The notes under the pieces were generated by a model. The model worked only from the letters and a program-made list of their open reading frames with translations. It did no database searches and was not told where the DNA came from. Shown piece by piece: positions 23,648 to 34,962 of a DNA stretch of 64,000 bases. The position numbers and the translations under genes were made by a program. Source of the DNA: Anaspis maculata (Eukaryota > Arthropoda > Insecta > Coleoptera > Scraptiidae); NCBI GenBank assembly GCA_949128115.1, contig OX421968.1, forward strand, positions 25,776,377 to 25,840,376, in the 5' to 3' direction. The stretch's first letter is position 1, and every line of letters starts with the position of its first letter.

Positions 23648-24090
23648 GCGATTTTCTAGTAGTAAAACAAACACTATACAGGTGTTCCGCGATAAATGTG
23701 CTATAGCCCAATGACAAATGGAGGACATTGAGGCAAGTCAAGATCAGCAAGAAAGAAATTTTTTTGGGTGATGGTTACGGACAAACAAGGTGTTTCAGAA
23801 GTTTAATCCGAACGTTTAAAAAGGCGATATCTGTGCAACGGTTTAAGATAATCTGTTGAAATTTACCAGTGATATCCCTTAGTTGACCCGAACTTGAAAA
23901 AAAAGTTGACCCTCAGATTTTTGTCAAAAAAGTACATCTTCTGATCGCATTTCTGAAAAACTTTTAGCAAATTTGGAAAACTCAGAAAAAATGCTATAAG
24001 AATAGCCAATAAAATTCAACGGCACACCTGAGTTATTCTGGAAAAAAATCCAAAAATAAATCACCGCACTAAAACTTTGACCAGACTACC
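23648..24090. repeat. CACTACTAG-element fragment plus one foldback arm
   Basis: 23648-23689 matches the GATTTTCTAGTAGTAAAA part of the copies at 20.1 and 33.3 kb. At the same TA as in the 20.1 kb copy it is joined to CAGGTGTTCCGCG, the left arm of a foldback related to 51294-52463 (GAGGACATTGAGGC against GAGGACTTTGAGGC). The opposite arm is absent. Confidence 0.7.
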
Positions 24091-24348
24091 TTAGTCCGGT
24101 CGTTAAGTTCCAAAATAAAGGGTTGCTCTAGACTTTTTACTTTTATTGAAGCAATTCCGCGCCGCTTTGCATGCGTGTTGCTAGTGTTCTCCTGAACCTG
24201 AACCGATTAAGATAGATTGCTACCGGCGCCAATGAGACAACCGCCGTAGATAGGGGGAAACAGAAAAATAGTTCTACCTCGCGAAACTATTTTCCACTAT
24301 GCAGGATGTTCCATTTTTGCGCTAAAAAAAAACAATGTAATTTCTAAA

Positions 24349-25129
24349 CAAGCGAATACGCCTCATGGGCATGAGGCTCAGTAGCGCACTTCCTTTTTGG
24401 AGGATTAGTGAACGCAAGATGTTAAGTAATTAGGGTTCTACCGTCTTGGGCAAAAAATTCCAATATGGCGGCCAAAATATCGACAGAATCATGAAATTCG
24501 GCTTGAAAATCAGAATGATTGTACTAGACAAGGGTAAGTTCCAAGTTTCATGAAAATCGTTCCACTAATAAGAGATTTCAATATGGCGGCCAAGATGGCG
24601 GCAGAATTATGAAACTCAGCTTGAAAATAGGAATGATCGTACGAGACAAGCGTAACTCTCAAGTTTCATGAAAATCCTCCCACTTATAAGAGATTTCAAT
24701 ATGGCGGCCAAGATGGTGGGGCAATCATGAAATTTGGCTTGAAAATAAGAATGATCGTACTAGACAAGGGTAAGTTTCAAGTTTCATGACAATCGTTCCA
24801 CTAATAAGAAATTTCAATATGGCAGCCAAGATGGCGGCCGAATTATGAAAGCCATTCTGCCTATTTGGTCCTTGAGAACCTAAGCTATCCACCGGATAAA
24901 GTTCAATCTTCAAGGGCTGTAGCTTTAGTTCCCGAGAAGAAGTTCAACTTCATCGAAGTGCACAGGAGATCTCTGTTTTTTGAGAATAATGATAACGATG
25001 TATGGATAACAAAAAAAAATGCCCATTGGCCACCCTTGGGGACATCAGCTATTAATCGGAAAAAAGTTCCAAGACTCTTGTTTCAATTCTCGAGAAGGAG
25101 TACAGCGTCTTAATTTCTGCACGGACTCG

Positions 25130-25172
<43 letters not shown>

Positions 25173-26289
25173 CAGCCACATAAGCGTCATTCTGTTACTT
25201 ATATAAAAAAATGTTCTCCAACTGATTTCGACCTCCTGAACACGAATATCGGGTTCAGTTTTGAATTGGAACATTTCTTTTTTATCGAAAAACCGAAAAA
25301 ATGGTAGCCTGTCACATGATTTTTAGTGATACCTACCTACTTTTTTTTGTTATTGAGCGAACATGTTTCGTAATTTGAGTGCCATTATCCTTTAGGTACC
25401 TAGTATTGGCTATTTCAAAATGGTCAATTACTATTTCGGCACGTCTGATTTCAAATTTGTAGGGTCGTGTAATATGCGCCGAGCCGTGGCTTTGCGGTCG
25501 TTTTCAAAAATTGATAACAATTGACCCGACGGTCGGATCGTAGTGGGGTTTTTGTCAAAAGAAAGTTCAAATTGTTCTCTAAATATAATGCCTACATGCA
25601 GTGATGTATTTCATTAGGAAATTGTAGTTGCCTGCATATCGCAACTTTCTACATCTTACCGCGAATGCCAGCACTTGATCGGCGAAGCCGCCCTACACCA
25701 AAATGTTATTTTTGTAATTGTTCATGATTATTTCGGCAAAATTTTTCTTGATTCGCGTACCAAGGCCATGAGCTACCCATTCGAGTTGAAATATTTTCTG
25801 TATTGAATTTCGTTTTGTTCGGAGGAAAGGATATCAAGCACCAGCAAGCAACGAATAAATCATTTGCGGCCGAGCCGTAGTTTCAGAGTCATTTTCAAAA
25901 ATTAATAACTATTGGCCTGCACCTCGCACCGATGTGAAATTTTCATTAAAATAAAGTTCAAATCATCCTCTAAATATAACTCCCCATATGTATTATGGTA
26001 AAATGATAAGATCGGGTACTTCCTCGCATGTGATAACTTTCGAGATCAGGCCGGCTTCTGAAATGCAGCATTCAACGGCGATGCCGCGTCACACTAAATT
26101 GTTATTATTGTCATTGTTTATTATTTCGTCGAGATTTTTCTTGGTTCGGGATACAAGGTCATGAGCTACCCAATGGAGTAAAATTTTTTCGCAAAAACCT
26201 TTTCGTCTAGGACTAGATGCTGTGACGGACGGACGGACGGACAAAGCGAGGACAAAAGCGCCTTCCCGTTTGGAGAAGTGCGCTAAAAA
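24349..26289 (+). mobile_element. Helentron-like element, full-length copy 1
   Basis: The 5' end CAAGCGAATACGCC includes the hairpin GCCTCATGGGCATGAGGC. A subterminal TAGCGCACTTC (24382-24392) is the exact inverse of GAAGTGCGCTA at 26275-26285. Near the 3' end lie (GGAC)n, a hairpin AGCGCCTTC...GAAGTGCGCT, and the terminus CTAAAAA. The interior has about 115 bp units (24470-24850), a (GACA)n tract (25119-25170) and about 390 bp units (25472, 25862). No Rep or helicase is encoded. The family is inferred from structure: 5'/3' subterminal repeats plus GTCY-type microsatellites are known from Helentron-derived elements such as DINE-1. Confidence 0.65.
24470..24850. repeat. Tandem units of about 115 bp (AATATGGCGGCCAAGATGGC)
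   Basis: Three and a half units containing ATTTCAATATGGCGGCCAAG, TGAAATTCGGCTTGAAAATA and ACAAGGGTAAGT, diverged by point changes. The array is repeated at 26460-26780. Confidence 0.85.
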
Positions 26290-26459
26290 TTGAGTCATTT
26301 ATCTAAGAGTGATCACCAGTGAGCAGGCGATTAGTTAAGTATACGTTCAGTTCAGTCATTTTTTCGCATCAGTTTTGAAAAAAAATCTTCTCATGAATCG
26401 AGGAAAATGCAAGTAATTGCAAACTACGTGTTTTCCTACGTTAATTTCAAGACTAGAAA

Positions 26460-27720
26460 AAGGTGAGTTCCAAGTTTCATGAAAATCGTTCCACTAACAA
26501 GAGATTTCAATATGGCGGCCAAGATGGCGGCAGAATTATGAAACTCAGCTTGAAAATAGGAATGATCGTACGAGACAAGCGTAACTCTCAAGTTTCATGA
26601 AAATCCTTCCACGTATAAGAGATTTCAATATGGCGGCCAAGATGGTGAAGCAATCATGAAATTTGGCTTGAAAATAAGAATGATCGTACTAGACAAGGGT
26701 AAGTTTCAAGTTTCATGACAATCGTTCCACTAATAAGAAATTTCAATATGGCAGCCAAGATGGCGGCCGAATTATAAAAGCCAACCTGCCTATTTGGTCC
26801 TTGAGGACCTAAGCTATCCACCGGATAAAGTTCAATCTTCAAGGGCTGTAGCTTTATTTCCCGAGGAGAAGTTCAACTTCATCGAAGTGCACAGGAGATC
26901 TCTGTTTTTTGAGAATAATGATAACGATGTATGGATAACAAAAATAGTGCCCATTGGCCACCCTTGGGGACATCAGCTATTAATCGGAAAAAAGTTCCAA
27001 GACTCTTGTTTCAATTCTCGAGAAGGAGTACAGCGTCTTAATTTCTGCACGGACTCGGACAGACAGACAGACAGACAGACAAACCGGCCACATAAGCGTC
27101 ATTCTGTTACTTATATAAAAAAATGTTCTCCAACTGATTTCGACCTCCTGAACACGAATATCGGGTTCACTTTTGAATTGGAACATTTCTTTTTTATCGA
27201 AAAACCGAAAAAATGGTAGCCTGTCACATGATATTTAGTGATACCTACCTACTTTTTTTCTTTGTTATTGAGCGAACATGTTCCGTAATTTGAGTGCCAT
27301 TATCCTTCAGGTACCTAGTATTGGCTATTTCAAAATGTTCAATTACTATTTCGGCACGTCTGATTTTAAATTTGTAGGGTCGTGTAATATGCGCCGAGCC
27401 GTGGCTTTGCGGTCGTTTTCAAAAATTGATAACAATTGACCCGACGGTCGGATCGAAGTGGGTTTTTGTCAAAAGAAAGTTCAAATTGTTCTCTGAATAT
27501 AATGCCGTACATGCAGTGATGTATTTCATTGAAAAATTGTAGTTGCCTGCATATCGCAACTTTCTACATCTTACCGCGAATCCAGCACTTGATCGGCGAA
27601 GCCGCCCTACACCAAAATGTTATTTTTGTAATTGTTCATTATTATTTCGGCAAAATTTTTCTTGATTCGCGTACCAAGGCCATGAGCTACCCATTCGAGT
27701 TGAAATATTTTCTGTATTGA
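26460..27720. repeat. Second copy of 24535-25805 (direct duplication)
   Basis: About 1.26 kb matches 24535-25805 almost base for base at an offset of about 1,929 bp. It includes the AATATGGCGGCC units, a shorter (GACA)n tract at 27057-27082, and the ending TTTCTGTATTGAATTTCGTTT. The stretch 26290-26459 between the copies is unique. Confidence 0.9.
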
Positions 27721-27889
27721 ATTTCGTTTCCTGAAGGCTTCCGATCAAAATCATCTACCTGAAGTCTAATCAGGTCATTCCAGGCTGAACTTATGCTTTC
27801 GTACCTGATTTCGATTTGATCGAATCAATAATTCGGTAATTATCGTGGCAGAACCGCTTAATTTGCACGATCGCATGAGCGGTTTTATA

Positions 27890-28835
27890 TTTTCAGTAGG
27901 AAAATTCCCGGGAAATTGGAGAGAAATTATTGGAAAATGTTCAAGAACCAGTTATCTATTCTTCAAAAACAAATGGTAGAAATCTGTTCACGGAATAAAA
28001 AGTTGGAAAATTTCCAGTTTTTCCAGAGAGGAAAACTTGAAAACCGTTGGTCCGATTTTGAAAATTTTTCCTCCAAAAATTAATTCAGTCTTTTCTCCAA
28101 TTTTCATTTGCAGCATGTCTGCATCTAAAATGATTATTTCGTGTGGCTCACCGCATGTTGAAGTTTAAGCTGCAGTTTTTTCAAATTCACGGAATATGTA
28201 AATTTGTTATTGAAAAAATTACCGTCGGGAAACCGAAGCTGTGTCGATTTTAAAAATAGATCTACAAGACGCCCAGTTCAATCTTCTTCCGATATCAGTC
28301 AAAAATTTTCGAAAAAAGTCGATCCTCGTGCAGGAATGAATTTTTGAGTGGAGTGCTGCATCAAAAGCAAGTCATTCATCCTGGTGGGAATCCAGGTGAG
28401 TCGTTCTCTCGAGTGGCAACGGCTAGGAGAAATTTTGAAAATTCATAACGCCCGATGGAAAAATAGTGGAAAATTGCAACTGCAGACTTAATTTGACTGT
28501 TATGTTTTGTTGCTTCCTGCCAAATTTGGTCCCAATGCATCGGATAGATTTTGAATAATTGAATGGTAAAGTTTTGAACTTTGACATTTTTTATTTTTTG
28601 ACAGATGACAGACAAGGCACAATTTTTAACTGTTCTGAATACAGTTTTTCATGGGCTTTCAAACGGCATCTTGCAAGTCAAGTTCTGTGAGATATAGCTT
28701 CTGTCATATTTTGATAGTGACATTTCCGTTTGACAAATGACAGCCAAAAACTAATCAGCTCATTTAACAGCAAGACCCTGTCTGTATACCAAATTTCAAG
28801 TCGATCAGACTATCGGTTCGGCAGCTATCGTGTCA
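27890..28835. repeat. Dispersed repeat, copy 2 (partner 10434-11395)
   Basis: Direct-orientation match to 10434-11395 across its length, but lacking the CACG microsatellite that follows that copy. Confidence 0.7.
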
Positions 28836-29166
28836 GAACGTTTTTCCGGCATCCTGCATCATCCACATACTTAAATAGCTATACCGCTCATGAACCTATT
28901 GCGCATTCTGCTGCGCCGCGTAATAAAAGGAGTTAGAGAATGACGCCATTTTGATGGTTAATTTCCAGTGTATCTCAAAATACCGAGCTATATAGCTACC
29001 ACAAAATATCCTAAGGCCCGTGAAACTGATCAAACCTTCTGCAATTTTACAATAGCGATCCAGTTTTCTCAAGTACCATCACGTAAGTGTATTTAGTTTT
29101 CTTGAAATTACGAAATACTCACATCGAGTTGGATGGTTGGGAGTCACTGTACTCTGAGTAAACGAA

Positions 29167-29455
29167 ACGTCAAGTGAGAGCTTTTTGACAGTGTAAATAA
29201 ACATCACGTAGTTAACCGAACTTTTGGATGCTGGAATGATCGCACACCTTTTCTTCACCTGTTGATTCTCACTTGATGTTATTAGTGTTGATTCCACGTA
29301 CTTTGAGGGAGAAATAAAATAATGTCGTGCTTAGTCAAGTGGCCAACTAGCGAAGTGGTGCCAGTCCACACCACCCAAAGTCCCTAAATAACCATCAAGA
29401 TGGCGGCGCCCATAATTACAGGTGTCGGACGTCTCTCTTGCGCGGTATAGCTATT
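29167..29455. repeat. Dispersed repeat, inverted copy 2 (partner 14626-14880)
   Basis: Reverse-complement match to 14626-14880. Flanks differ, so the shared block marks the unit. Confidence 0.75.
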
Positions 29456-29514
29456 TAAGTATGTGGCATCATCACATAACCTTCCCTTGGACGGGCCGGG
29501 AAAGTAAAAAAGTT

Positions 29515-29825
29515 TAAAAAGTCGGTATTCAACGCTACGGTGTGAACTTCTGCATCGAGGAATCTTGCGAACCGTTCTAGATACATGCATACATGCAGCG
29601 AACGAAATATGCGTAAACTGATGGATACATTTTTAGTGAAAGAATCATTTTGATTCCTTTATTGCAATAGAAGATATAATTCTTTTAAGAAAAGGTTTCG
29701 CCCTGCGATTTCACATTTGTAGGTTTTAAACGCTACAGTGTGAACTTCTACATCGAGAAATCTTGCAAACTGTTCTAGATACATGCATACATCCAGCGAA
29801 CGAAAGATTCAGAAAGAAATGAAGA
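29515..29825. repeat. Two tandem units of about 210 bp
   Basis: AACGCTACGGTGTGAACTTC with TCTAGATACATGCATACA at 29528-29605 recurs, slightly changed, at 29730-29815. Confidence 0.75.
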
Positions 29826-29829
29826 AATT

Positions 29830-30368
29830 TTTCGTGAAAAAATCAACCTGATTGATCCATTCTTAAGGAAGATATCTCTATTTTTATGTGGAATCTATAC
29901 TTATGCACTTATATGCGGATGCCATTTTCAAGTCGCGGCGTTGCGCTGTGGTTCAACAAGTTGGCTCCGTGCTTGTGATCGATATATATTCTCACTCATT
30001 CAGGATATCTTCTAGTTTTGGTTGATGTCATTCTGTTATTTTAATTTATTACTGACTACTCGTGTTTTCATAAAGATTGATGATTTCTAGTTTTGAGACA
30101 ATCTGTTCACAGGGAACAGTGAACAGTGTACTCATCTGCACTCCGAAAATGCGCTCATGAGACTCACCCCCGTGAGGACTTTTCAACGTAATTTCGAATT
30201 TGATGTCAACAAGTAAAGGTTGGGGGTGAGGAAGGGGGTTGATTTTTTTTAAGAAAAGAAGGAACTGTCATGAAATGAGCCATATATGTTGAAAAGGACA
30301 CTGAAATGGTCTTATTTACGTGGGAGCATATTTTTTACCTTGAAAATACCCATTTTCAACCTCCTATG
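29830..30368. other. No gene seen
   Basis: AT-rich unique DNA without recognised motifs or repeats. Confidence 0.4.
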
Positions 30369-31110
30369 CAGGGTGAGTCATTGATATGGGCGAGCTCAAT
30401 TACACCTACGTCATTAATGATATCGTAATGAACCAAACGGCACTGCAAACGGGAGGTCAAAGTGCAGTTTGTAGAATTATTTTGCTCTATACAGGGTGCC
30501 CCATTTTTGCAGAGCAGTTTTTGAACAAGCTTTTTCAAATGGTACCCCCTGTATATTTTTGCATATTTGGATTTGCTCTTTCTCAGGCATTACAAAATTG
30601 TTTAGTTTTTGCAATTCGCTTCAACTGTTCAGAAGTAATTAATTTTTTTCTAAAAATTATTGCGTTTGTAGGCACTTACTAAATAAATCGCAAGGCACTT
30701 GGTTTTTAGGTTATCAAGTTGGGACTTTGCCTCGGACTTTGCTCATGTTTAAGCAATAGCATAGGGTATTCTTTGGTGGTAATATCGCCTATTTCCGTTT
30801 CGATATCACCTTGCTGTGACACATTGATTTTGGTGAACTTTGAAGGGCCATAACTTCATTTTTTTCAAATGGCACCTCCTGTTTTTTATTTCTTATTCGT
30901 ATTAAGCGTCTCATTTCACATCTTTTTTACCTCTTATATCTTTTCTTAAAAGTTGATACTTTGGAAAATAATTCAGTTTTTCTAAAAACTGGACAAAAAT
31001 TTCATCGATTAAACTTAGCGTGCAATGAAAATCAACTAATTCTGACAACCAATGTCAAAGTGACTTCTATTGTACGTCACTTTTGAATTTTGACAAGAAA
31101 TTTTGTCATT
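30369..31110. repeat. Left half of a foldback element split by later insertions
   Basis: CAGGGTGAGTCATTGATATG at 30369 and the sequence to 30884 match, inverted, 37611-38097 (ending GACTCACCCTG). The next block 30889-31110 matches, inverted, 34748-34962. The original element therefore ran from 30369 to 38097 but now contains the tandem duplication near its centre and a Helentron-like element in its right arm. Confidence 0.85.
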
Positions 31111-31192
31111 TTCAACAGTTTTTACGATTGCAAATGTATTAGTAAATGTTATTACTATTGATTGGTTGCACTACATCAATAAATAATATTGT

Positions 31193-32250
31193 TTTTACAC
31201 GACCGGGTGTAAAGTGAGCCTTTTTACCCTCATTTTCAGGCGTAAAGTGGCTCATTTAGCCCGAGGGCGTAAAATTTTTACTTTTACGCCCTCGGGCTTT
31301 GGTTTTTTAAGCGTCAAAAAACAAATGCTTGTAATTATTATTAAATGTCAGAAACTAATAAATTTGTTGAATGCACAGCTCAGAGGCATTTGGGACACCC
31401 CCAAAGGCGGGGAAGGGTGTATGGTTTCACTTATTAAGCTTCTCGTTGAATTGTTTGCTTTGAAAATACACATATTCGAAACTCCAAAAGTGAGGTTATG
31501 TGCGTTGACGGCTCTGGCCGGATTCCTATTTATCAGAGTTCCGTGCCCAGTTTTCTTGAGGGGGCAGGCGAATACTAAATTTGAATAGCTGTTTTCGATA
31601 CAAGAGCGCGATTTCAGGCCCGAAGCCGTGGTTGCCATCATAAAACGTGTAGCCGAATGAATATTTTGGTTTGTAGGTATCCGTCTGCCTGTCTCTTCAC
31701 GTAGGCTGTAACTTTGCGGTAAAATCCGTGTCGTCCTTAACTGAAAGGGTTGTCTTCAGCATGGAAAACACGGACCACAAAGTAGAAGGCTTCACCACCT
31801 TGGATTTTTCAGCTAAGTATAGGTATACCTACGTTCTCATGTTTTTTTTTGGACTTCTCCGGCAGAAGATCAAGTGTGACTCGAGAAGCCATCGCCATCG
31901 GCGGGAGGAGTGCAGCGCCTCAAAAACGAAAATTCTTGCTGGGTGCTTTTCAATAAAAAAGACACTGACGCTAGTGATAATTATTAAATGACAAGTAAAA
32001 ACAAAATCATAGGTGCCCATAATGTCATTGCTAACTAGATCGATCTATAATCGCTTTTTAGTTTTTCGGCTTTTATGGTTCAAAATCAAATTTAAAAAAA
32101 GAATGGGTCGTGTAAAAAACGTTGTATGCAGCTCAAGCGTAAAGCCTGTTTTAGGCCCTCTGTCTGAATGTGCCCTCGCTATGCTCGGGCACAACTTACA
32201 TACGTCGGGCCTAAAACAGTCGCTTTACGCTCTTACTACATAAATAACTA
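31193..32250. repeat. 1,058 bp tandem duplication, unit 1
   Basis: It begins TTTTACACGACCGGGTGT and is repeated head-to-tail at 32251-33309 with few differences. It contains a perfect hairpin GCCCGAGGGCGTAAAA...TTTTACGCCCTCGGGC at 31258-31300, and a second near its end (AAGCCTGTTTTAGGCCC paired with GGGCCTAAAACAGTCGCTTT, about 32142-32230). Open frames inside are mirrored in the other unit and have no known domain. Confidence 0.92.
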
Positions 32251-33309
32251 TTTTACACGACCGGGTGTAAAATGAGCCTTTTTACCCTCATTTTCAGGTG
32301 TAAAGTGGCTCATTTAGCCCGAGGGCGTAAAATTTTTACTTTTACGCCCTCGGGCCTTGGTTTTTTAAGCGTCAAAAAACAAATGCCTGTAATTATTATC
32401 AAATGTCACAAACTAATAAATTTGTTTAAATGCACAGCTCAGAGGCATTTGGGACACCCCCAAAGGCGAAGAAGGGTGTATGGTTTTACTTATTAAGCTT
32501 CTCGTTGAATTGTTTGCTTTGAAATACACATATTCGAAACTCCAAAAGTGAGGTTATGTGCGTTGACGGCTATGGCCGGATTCCTATTTCTCAGAGTTCC
32601 GTGCTCAGTTTTCTTGAGGGGGCAGGCGAATACTAAATTTGAATAGCCGTTTTCGATACAAGAGCGCGATTTCAGGCCCGAAGCCGTGGTTGCCATCATA
32701 AAACGTGTAGCCGAATGAATATTTTGGTTTGTAGGTATCCGTCTGCCTGTCTCTTTACGTAGGCTGTAACTTTGCGGTAAAATCCGTGTCGTCCTTAACT
32801 GAAAAGGTTGTCTTCAGCATGGAAAACACGGACCACAAAGTAGAAGGCTTCACCACCTTGGATTTTTCAGCTAAGTATAGGTATACCTACGTTCTCATGT
32901 ATTTTTTTTGGACTTCTCCGGCAAAAGATCAAGTGTGACTCGAGAAGCCATCGCCATCGGCAGGAGGAGTGCAGCGCCTCAAAAACGAAAATTCTTGCTG
33001 AATGCTTTTCAATAAAAAAGACACTGACACTAGTGATAATTATTAAATGACAAGTAAAAACAAAATCATAGGTGCCCATAATGTCATTGCTAACTAGATC
33101 GATCTATAATCGCTTTTCAGTTTTTCGGCTTTTATGGTTCAAAATCAAATTCAAAAAAAGAATGGGTCGTGTAAAAAACGTTGTATGCAGCTCAAGCGTA
33201 AAGCCTGTTTTAGGCCCTCTGTCTGAATGTGCCCTCGCTATGCTCGGGCACAACTTACATACGTCGGGCCTAAAACAGTCGCTTTACGCTCTTACTACAT
33301 AAATAACTA
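32251..33309. repeat. 1,058 bp tandem duplication, unit 2
   Basis: Near-identical second unit of the duplication, with both hairpins conserved (32315-32357 and about 33200-33290). Its last bases run directly into the CACTACTAG element at 33310. Confidence 0.92.
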
Positions 33310-33596
33310 TTTTTCACTACTAGCCGTGAAGTGCATCATTATTAACCTCTCCCTGAATTAGAATGGCAGTTTTCTAGTAGTAAAAAAAATACTATATAAA
33401 CCACGGTTGAGAAAATTATTATAGCTTCAGCGCCTTATATCCCTCAGCTGCGCTTCGGGATCTAAACTGGCGCTTCAGCTATAATAATACTTTCTCAACC
33501 TTGGTATATAATATACTATTTTCCACTACTAGCTGTGAAGTATGTCATTATTGACCTGTTTTAGAGGTCGTGAAGTGAAATTTCACAACCTGTTGT
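33310..33596. mobile_element. CACTACTAG element, uninterrupted copy
   Basis: About 287 bp flanked by CACTACTAGCYGTGAAG-type motifs, with an internal inverted pair GGTTGAGAAA...TTTCTCAACC. It contains the intact ACTATATAAACC that serves as the empty site for the insertion at 20158-21199. Confidence 0.8.
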
Positions 33597-34261
33597 AAAA
33601 TCAGATAGGCCGGGCATATTATTAACCGCTTCGTCCGATTAACGTACACAATCAAACAGGCCGTGCATATTATCAACCGCTTCGTATGATTGACGTTTGG
33701 CGACTTGGCGTTTGAATCTCATCAAATTTTGGACAACGGCAGCTCATTTACACGAAAAGGTCGAGAAATTGTTTGACCGGGTCTTATTTAATGCAGAACT
33801 TGATGTGGTGTATGTGAATTTGGTTGGTTTTGTGAAAAAGCAGCTGAAGGCCGAATGGTCGGTTGGTCAGTACAACATATAACCTCACATTATCTACTTT
33901 TTTAGAATTATTCCCAATTACCTGTGTTCACTTCTCGATCAGCACACATATCATTTACAATCTGTTATTGTTAGAGGATGCAGTTTTCTCAAAAGGGACC
34001 GGTTCTTGAAAGTTGCATGCGTTTTCATGTACCTAAATCGTTTTTGGTTTTTTATTTTGCTGACAGAAGTCATTGGTGGCCTTACCTGCTGCCTCGCACA
34101 ATTCGAAAGGTGTCTCGCGACCGTCATTCATTGTCATCATCATCCCGGCGAATAGTATTTGAAGTTGAAAACTTTCAAAATGCTCGAAGATGACTTGGTA
34201 TTTGACATCTACAATAATTGCAGAGCTTTTTTGTAAAATTTTGGAACTTCACAAATTGGAT
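33597..34261. other. No gene seen
   Basis: Two open frames of 61 and 71 codons (33697-33882, 33978-34193) have no recognised motif. A direct repeat of a CGTGCATATTATNAACCGC type lies near 33612 and 33662. Confidence 0.35.
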
Positions 34262-34420
34262 CTGCTTTGCTAGTAGTGAAAAAAATCGTATATAAACCGC
34301 GCTTGAGAAGGCTATTATAGCCTTCGCACGTATCTCCCTCGCCGCTACGCAGCTCGGGATTTAAACGGTGCTCACGCTATAATAGCTCACTTCTCAACCT
34401 TGGTATGTAATATACTAATT
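34262..34420. repeat. Diverged CACTACTAG element fragment
   Basis: CTAGTAGTGAAAAAAATC and the inverted pair CTTGAGAAGGC...CTTCTCAACC are recognisable, with the rest changed. Confidence 0.6.
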
Positions 34421-34747
34421 TTTTTCCTGTTTCGACATTTTGAGTTTTTCAATTTTTACATAATAATTTCTTGTCAAAATTTGAAAGTGACGTACAATAG
34501 AAGTCATATTGACGTTGGTTGTCAGAATTAGTTGATGCAGTTTGGATTTAGAATTAGTTTGATTTTTAAGTTGATTACTTGATCCGGTGCCATGGCCTGC
34601 GAGGTCACCTGACTTGACCAATCCGATTTTTCCCTCAGGGCCTTGTTTACGATCGGGTGTATGAAGCTCAAGTCAAAACCAGGGAAAATATGAGAGAAAT
34701 AATTTGAGAGGCTTTCCGTAGCATTTTTTATTTTCATTTGATCATTT

Positions 34748-34962
34748 TTTGTCAAAATTCAAAAGTGACGTACAATAGAAGTCACTTTGACATTGGTTGT
34801 CAGAATTACTTGATTTTTATTGCACGCTAAGTAAATTCGATGAAATTTCTGTCCAGTTTTTAGAAAAACTGAATTATTTTCCAAATCATCAACTTTTGAG
34901 AAAAAAACATGAAGAGGTGAAAAAGATGTAAAATGGGACGCTTGATACGAATAAGAAATAAA
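34748..34962. repeat. Right-arm piece of the split foldback
   Basis: Inverse of 30889-31110 (GTGACGTACAATAGAAGTCA, ACTGAATTATTTTCCAAA). A further diverged copy of its first part lies at 34475-34530. Confidence 0.8.

Noticed and set aside
31193..33309. CRISPR-like or coding tandem repeat
   Set aside because: Only two kilobase-long units without spacers, in an insect intron; the mirrored open frames have no domain.
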